Positions 60,340 to 64,000 of a stretch of DNA of 64,000 nucleotides are shown in pieces. Position numbers and translations under genes: made by a program. Each line of letters begins with the position of its first letter. Position 1 is the stretch's first letter. Origin of the DNA: Flavobacteriaceae bacterium (GTDB lineage Bacteria > Bacteroidota > Bacteroidia > Flavobacteriales > Flavobacteriaceae); the NCBI GenBank assembly GCA_028279515.1, contig JANQNQ010000004.1, positions 310,001 to 374,000 on the forward strand. Reading direction: 5' to 3'. Under the pieces are notes generated by a model, which saw only the letters and a program-made list of their open reading frames with translations, was not told the origin of the DNA and did not search any database.

Positions 60340-60486
60340 GGTTTTTAAGAATTGATTAGTCTGGTTAAAGATATTTAAAGATTTTTAATAAAGATCGGTT
60401 TTTTGTCAAAATTTTATTACAAACACTAGCAATCTTTCAATGATTTTGCCATTGTTATTTCTGTTTCTAGTCTAAAACTATAGTGG

Positions 60487-60494
60487 TATATTTG
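60487..60494 (+). promoter_or_regulatory. -7 box (TATATTTG) before ychF
   Basis: TATATTTG fits TAnnTTTG exactly, 24 nt before the ychF start. No -33 TTG is found at the normal distance. Confidence 0.5.
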
Positions 60495-60518
60495 CACCGC
60501 AAAAAAATAAATCACGTT

Positions 60519-61610
60519 ATGAAAGCAGGGATCGTCGGATTGCCAAATGTTGGAAAATCAACACTCTTCAATTGCCTATCAAATGCGAAGGCGCAAAGTG
60601 CAAACTTTCCGTTTTGTACCATTGAACCTAACCTTGGTGTGGTCAATGTGCCAGATGCCAGATTGGAGAAACTAGAATCTTTAGTGAATCCAGAACGTGT
60701 AATGCCTGCTACGGTTGAGATCGTCGATATTGCCGGACTCGTGAGAGGGGCCAGTAAAGGTGAAGGTCTTGGAAACCAATTCCTTGGAAACATTCGTGAG
60801 TGTAACGCTATTATTCATGTACTTCGTTGTTTTGATAATGACAATATCGTTCACGTTGACGGAAGCGTAGATCCTATTCGAGATAAAGAAACCATCGATA
60901 TCGAATTGCAGCTAAAAGACCTTGATACGGTTGAAAAGCGATTGGAAAAGGTCAATAGAGCGGCAAAGACCGGCGACAAGGACGCAAAGAAAGAACAAGA
61001 AACACTTGTGAAGTTCAAGGAAGCGTTAGAAAGCGGGATTTCCGCCCGTGCCGTTGAAGTGAATGAAGACGAGGCTGAATTGATGAAGACCTTCCAGTTG
61101 TTGACCGCTAAACCTATTCTATATGTGTGTAACGTTGATGAGTCTTCTGCCAAAGACGGAAACGCTTACGTTGAAAGAGTAAAGGAAACTGTAAAAGACG
61201 AGAACGCCGAAATTATCGTATTAGCCGTAGCTACGGAAGCTGATATTGCCGAGCTTGAAGATTATGAAGAGCGTCAGATGTTTCTTGAAGACATCGGACT
61301 CGAAGAGCCTGGTGTATCACGTTTGATCAGAGCTGCTTACACCTTACTAGAGCTTCAAACATACTTCACTGCTGGAGAGAAAGAAGTGCGCGCTTGGACT
61401 GTAAAAGTAGGGGCCACTGCACCGCAGGCAGCTGGGGTGATTCACACTGACTTTGAGAAAGGATTCATTAGAGCCGAAGTAATCGCTTATGACGACTACG
61501 CCGCATATGGTACCGAAGCCAAAGTAAAAGAGGCAGGAAAGATGCGCGTAGAAGGAAAAGAATACATCGTTAAAGATGGTGATGTGATGCATTTTAGATT
61601 CAACGTGTAA
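60519..61610 (+). CDS. ychF: Redox-regulated ATPase YchF (Obg-family)
   Basis: This 363-aa cytosolic protein starts MKAGIVGLPNVGKSTLFNCLS at 60519; an upstream in-frame ATG at 60483 falls in the promoter. P-loop GLPNVGKS, G2/G3 (TIEPNLGVV; VDIAGLVRGASKGEGLGNQFLG) and an altered G4 (NVDE for NKxD), which favours ATP over GTP, are as in YchF. The C-terminal TGS domain is present (AWTVKVGATAPQAAGVIHTDFEKGFIRAEVIAYDDY). It binds ribosomes and is linked to stress responses. Confidence 0.95.
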   Translation: MKAGIVGLPNVGKSTLFNCLSNAKAQSANFPFCTIEPNLGVVNVPDARLEKLESLVNPERVMPATVEIVDIAGLVRGASKGEGLGNQFLGNIRECNAIIHVLRCFDNDNIVHVDGSVDPIRDKETIDIELQLKDLDTVEKRLEKVNRAAKTGDKDAKKEQETLVKFKEALESGISARAVEVNEDEAELMKTFQLLTAKPILYVCNVDESSAKDGNAYVERVKETVKDENAEIIVLAVATEADIAELEDYEERQMFLEDIGLEEPGVSRLIRAAYTLLELQTYFTAGEKEVRAWTVKVGATAPQAAGVIHTDFEKGFIRAEVIAYDDYAAYGTEAKVKEAGKMRVEGKEYIVKDGDVMHFRFNV

Positions 61611-61679
61611 TCCGTTTTTTACATCCTTAAAACATATTCGAAAGTACGGTTTTTATCATACTTTTCGTAACTTGCTCAG

Positions 61680-61710
61680 GCCCAACGTTCTCAACAATGT
61701 CGGGCTTTTT
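61680..61710 (+). terminator. Intrinsic terminator after ychF
   Basis: GCCCAACGTT-ctcaac-AATGTCGGGC with one mismatch and one G-U pair, then TTTTT. Confidence 0.8.
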
Positions 61711-61796
61711 GTTGTTAATTACTTTAGGTTGGCACTATTTTATTTTTTACGCTGAAACGTTATATTAGCACCAAACCCTAAAAACACATAGTTCTT

Positions 61797-63653
61797 ATGG
61801 CAGAGACCACGCAATATACCGAAGACAATATACGTTCACTCGATTGGAAAGAGCATATCCGTATGCGTCCGGGGATGTATATCGGTAAGTTGGGTGATGG
61901 TTCTTCTCCCGATGACGGTATCTATATCCTTGTAAAAGAAGTACTCGATAACTGTATCGATGAATTTGTCATGGGTGCTGGTAAAACCATCGAGATCTCT
62001 ATTCAAGGAAACAAGGTGATCGTTCGTGATTACGGACGTGGGATTCCGTTAGGAAAAGTGGTCGACGTAGTGTCCAAGATGAACACTGGTGGTAAGTACG
62101 ACACCAAGGCTTTTAAAAAGTCGGTCGGACTTAACGGGGTTGGTACCAAAGCGGTGAACGCCCTTTCTACCTATTTTAGGGTCGAGTCTACCCGTGACGG
62201 GAAGTCAAAATCTGCAGAGTTCGAGACCGGAAACCTTACCAATGAAGAACACCTAGATGAGACAACACGTCGTCGCGGAACCAAAGTGACCTTTATTCCT
62301 GACGAAACGATTTTTAAGCATTACAAATACAGACACGAGTATGTTGCGAAGATGCTTAAGAACTACGTCTATCTAAATCCGGGGTTGACGATTGTCTTTA
62401 ATGGCGAAAAGTACTATTCTGAGAATGGGCTGAAAGACCTGCTCGAAGATGGAACCAACGTCGAAGACATGTTGTATCCGATCATACATTTGAGAGGAAA
62501 CGATATCGAAATCGCTCTTACCCATAGTAAAACCCAGTACAGCGAAGAATACCATTCGTTCGTAAACGGACAAAATACAACGCAGGGGGGAACACACCTT
62601 GCGGCCTTTAGAGAATCGATTGTGAAGACCATTCGTGATTTCTTTGGAAAGAATTACGATGCTTCCGACATTCGTAAATCGATCATTGGAGCCATCTCTA
62701 TCAAAGTGATGGAACCCGTGTTTGAATCTCAGACTAAGACGAAGCTGGGCTCGACCGATATGGGCGGTGGACTCCCAACAGTACGTACCTATATCAATGA
62801 CTTTGTGGGCACGCAGTTGGACAACTTCCTCCATAAAAACCCAGAAACGACCGAAAAGATTCAGCGCAAGATCTTACAGGCAGAACGCGAACGAAAAGAA
62901 CTTTCGGGCATTCGTAAACTAGCCAAAGAACGTGCTAAAAAGGCAAGTCTTCACAACAAGAAGCTGCGTGATTGTCGCGTTCACCTTGGAGACCTGAAAA
63001 AAGACCGTCGTTTGGAAACTACCTTGTTCATTACCGAGGGAGATTCTGCTTCTGGATCGATCACCAAATCTCGTGACGTAAATACCCAAGCGGTTTTTAG
63101 TTTACGCGGAAAGCCCTTGAACTCGTACGGTATGTCAAAGAAAGTGGTCTACGAAAACGAAGAGTTCAACCTGCTTCAGGCTGCCTTGAATATTGAAGAG
63201 TCCTTAGCAGATCTGCGTTATAACAATATTGTAATCGCTACTGATGCCGATGTCGACGGGATGCACATTCGCTTGCTGTTGATTACCTTCTTCTTGCAAT
63301 TCTTTCCAGAGTTGATCAAAGAAGGGCATTTATATATTTTGCAAACTCCCTTGTTTAGAGTGCGAAACAAAAAGGAAACGATTTATTGCTATTCTGAACA
63401 AGAAAAGAGGGATGCAATAGAAAAACTCAGCGGAAAACCCGAGATCACTCGATTTAAAGGATTGGGTGAGATCTCTCCAGACGAATTCAAGCACTTTATA
63501 GGAGACGATATTCGTCTAGACCCAGTGATGTTGGACAAGGCCGTCTCTATTGAAGAGATGCTACAGTTCTACATGGGCAAAAATACCCCAAACCGACAGG
63601 AGTTCATCATTGAAAACCTTAAGGTAGAGCTCGACGTGGTAGAGGAAAACTAA
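61797..63653 (+). CDS. parE: DNA topoisomerase IV subunit B
   Basis: This 618-aa ATPase subunit of the chromosome-decatenating type IIA topoisomerase starts with [24 protein letters not shown] and the GHKL motif ([17 protein letters not shown]). DYGRGIP and [14 protein letters not shown], the K-loop region with [13 protein letters not shown], and the TOPRIM motifs TEGDSASGS and [12 protein letters not shown] follow. The length and the form of the C-terminus ([12 protein letters not shown]...) favour ParE over GyrB. The next gene, 5 nt on, is a membrane protein. parC is expected beyond the window edge. Confidence 0.93.
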   Translation: MAETTQYTEDNIRSLDWKEHIRMRPGMYIGKLGDGSSPDDGIYILVKEVLDNCIDEFVMGAGKTIEISIQGNKVIVRDYGRGIPLGKVVDVVSKMNTGGKYDTKAFKKSVGLNGVGTKAVNALSTYFRVESTRDGKSKSAEFETGNLTNEEHLDETTRRRGTKVTFIPDETIFKHYKYRHEYVAKMLKNYVYLNPGLTIVFNGEKYYSENGLKDLLEDGTNVEDMLYPIIHLRGNDIEIALTHSKTQYSEEYHSFVNGQNTTQGGTHLAAFRESIVKTIRDFFGKNYDASDIRKSIIGAISIKVMEPVFESQTKTKLGSTDMGGGLPTVRTYINDFVGTQLDNFLHKNPETTEKIQRKILQAERERKELSGIRKLAKERAKKASLHNKKLRDCRVHLGDLKKDRRLETTLFITEGDSASGSITKSRDVNTQAVFSLRGKPLNSYGMSKKVVYENEEFNLLQAALNIEESLADLRYNNIVIATDADVDGMHIRLLLITFFLQFFPELIKEGHLYILQTPLFRVRNKKETIYCYSEQEKRDAIEKLSGKPEITRFKGLGEISPDEFKHFIGDDIRLDPVMLDKAVSIEEMLQFYMGKNTPNRQEFIIENLKVELDVVEEN

Positions 63654-63658
63654 CCGAA

Positions 63659-64000
63659 ATGAGATTTAACAACGCCAAGGTCAAAAGGTGGATTCCCATT
63701 GCCTACTTTTTGATCTTCTTATTGATCGTATATAGCTTGGTAGGCTTCAACCTTAAATGGAACGAGCTTGGCAGCAAGGGCTTTGTTTACATGCTTCCGG
63801 CAATTGTACTCTTTTTGGGCGCAATACTGTTGTATGTACTGGCGGTGTTCTTTGAATACGATAGTGATGGTGATGTGCTCAACTTTATAAATAGAGGCAT
63901 GTTTGTCACCGATTTCTTTAATTATCGGGAGAACAAGGCCGAGTTTCCGAAGGAAAAATTGGCCTATTACAAACTCAATGATTACCTGATTTACAGTTCA
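63659..64000 (+). CDS. Membrane protein of unknown function, partial (runs off window)
   Basis: An ATG at 63659, 5 nt after the parE stop, opens a frame with no stop to the window end (114 codons). The start MRFNNAKVKRWIPIAYF leads into two transmembrane helices (~12-32 and ~47-71). The part after these (VFFEYDSDGDVLNFINRGMFVTDFFNYRENKAEFPKEKL) is soluble and looks cytoplasmic. I do not recognise a family. Proximity suggests transcription with parE; parE-to-parC intergenic membrane proteins are familiar in Flavobacteriaceae. Confidence 0.8.
   Translation, partial: MRFNNAKVKRWIPIAYFLIFLLIVYSLVGFNLKWNELGSKGFVYMLPAIVLFLGAILLYVLAVFFEYDSDGDVLNFINRGMFVTDFFNYRENKAEFPKEKLAYYKLNDYLIYSS

Noticed and set aside
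61726-61745. Sigma-54 promoter before parE (TTGGCAC near 61730)
   Set aside because: The -24-like part is present, but the sequence at -12 is TATT with no TTG(C/G); an essential gene is also unlikely to rely on RpoN.

Overview
The window looks like a chromosomal segment of a marine-type member of the Flavobacteriaceae (Bacteroidota). The grounds are moderate-to-low G+C, several -7 boxes of the Bacteroidota form TAnnTTTG with little Shine-Dalgarno signal, two TonB-dependent receptors with carboxypeptidase-like N-terminal domains, an S9 peptidase lipoprotein, and many families typical of this group (DUF4834, DUF5916, DUF6146, YfhO, BatA). No rRNA, tRNA, CRISPR array, insertion sequence or prophage was found. 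Most of it is ordinary, densely packed chromosome with many hairpin terminators. No genus is named.

Layout. 1-1803 (minus): prfB with its programmed +1 frameshift, a HAD phosphatase and the start of an arsC-like gene. 1898-5361 (plus): zinc metalloprotease and threonine aldolase. 5408-8042: YegP-like protein, an OmpA protein built on 23-residue repeats, and YbaB. 8111-12887 (plus): oligopeptidase, then a cysteine-synthase-like enzyme and an alpha-oxoamine-synthase-like enzyme that together fit sulfonolipid (capnine) synthesis. 13133-15648: a small membrane protein, a GNAT protein and an outer-membrane protein. 15959-19945 (plus): DUF4834, YfhO and a glycosyltransferase. 20014-22467 (minus): two paralogous secreted proteins with oppositely charged tails, sigma-54-like promoters and a shared 3' element, separated by a low-complexity intergenic mosaic. 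22646-28683: DUF3667, uvrA, an ECF sigma factor with a 47-aa follower, nth and bcp.

28744-39098: a conserved cytosolic protein of unknown role, an MBL hydrolase, a four-gene minus operon (BatA-type protein, dihydroorotase-like pseudoenzyme, small membrane protein, esterase), a TIGR02757 protein, a polytopic membrane protein and a LolD-like ATPase. 39232-44422 (minus): a secreted tail-fibre/S74 protein and a DUF5916 protein. 44563-46379 (plus): msrA, folE and two small proteins. 46428-52514: an ABC ATPase and FtsX-type permease facing a five-gene minus operon with a ZnuD-like TonB receptor, a lipoprotein and a small HCxxC protein. I propose this as a metal (probably zinc) acquisition locus. 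52623-57396: DUF937, serA-serC, acyl-CoA reductase, a divergent ferredoxin and an unknown protein. 57655-64000: a second TonB receptor, ychF, parE and the start of a membrane protein.

The best leads are the metal locus, the paired charged-tail proteins with shared control signals, the sulfonolipid gene pair and the dihydroorotase-like pseudoenzyme. All functions are read from sequence motifs and family knowledge; no database search was run.
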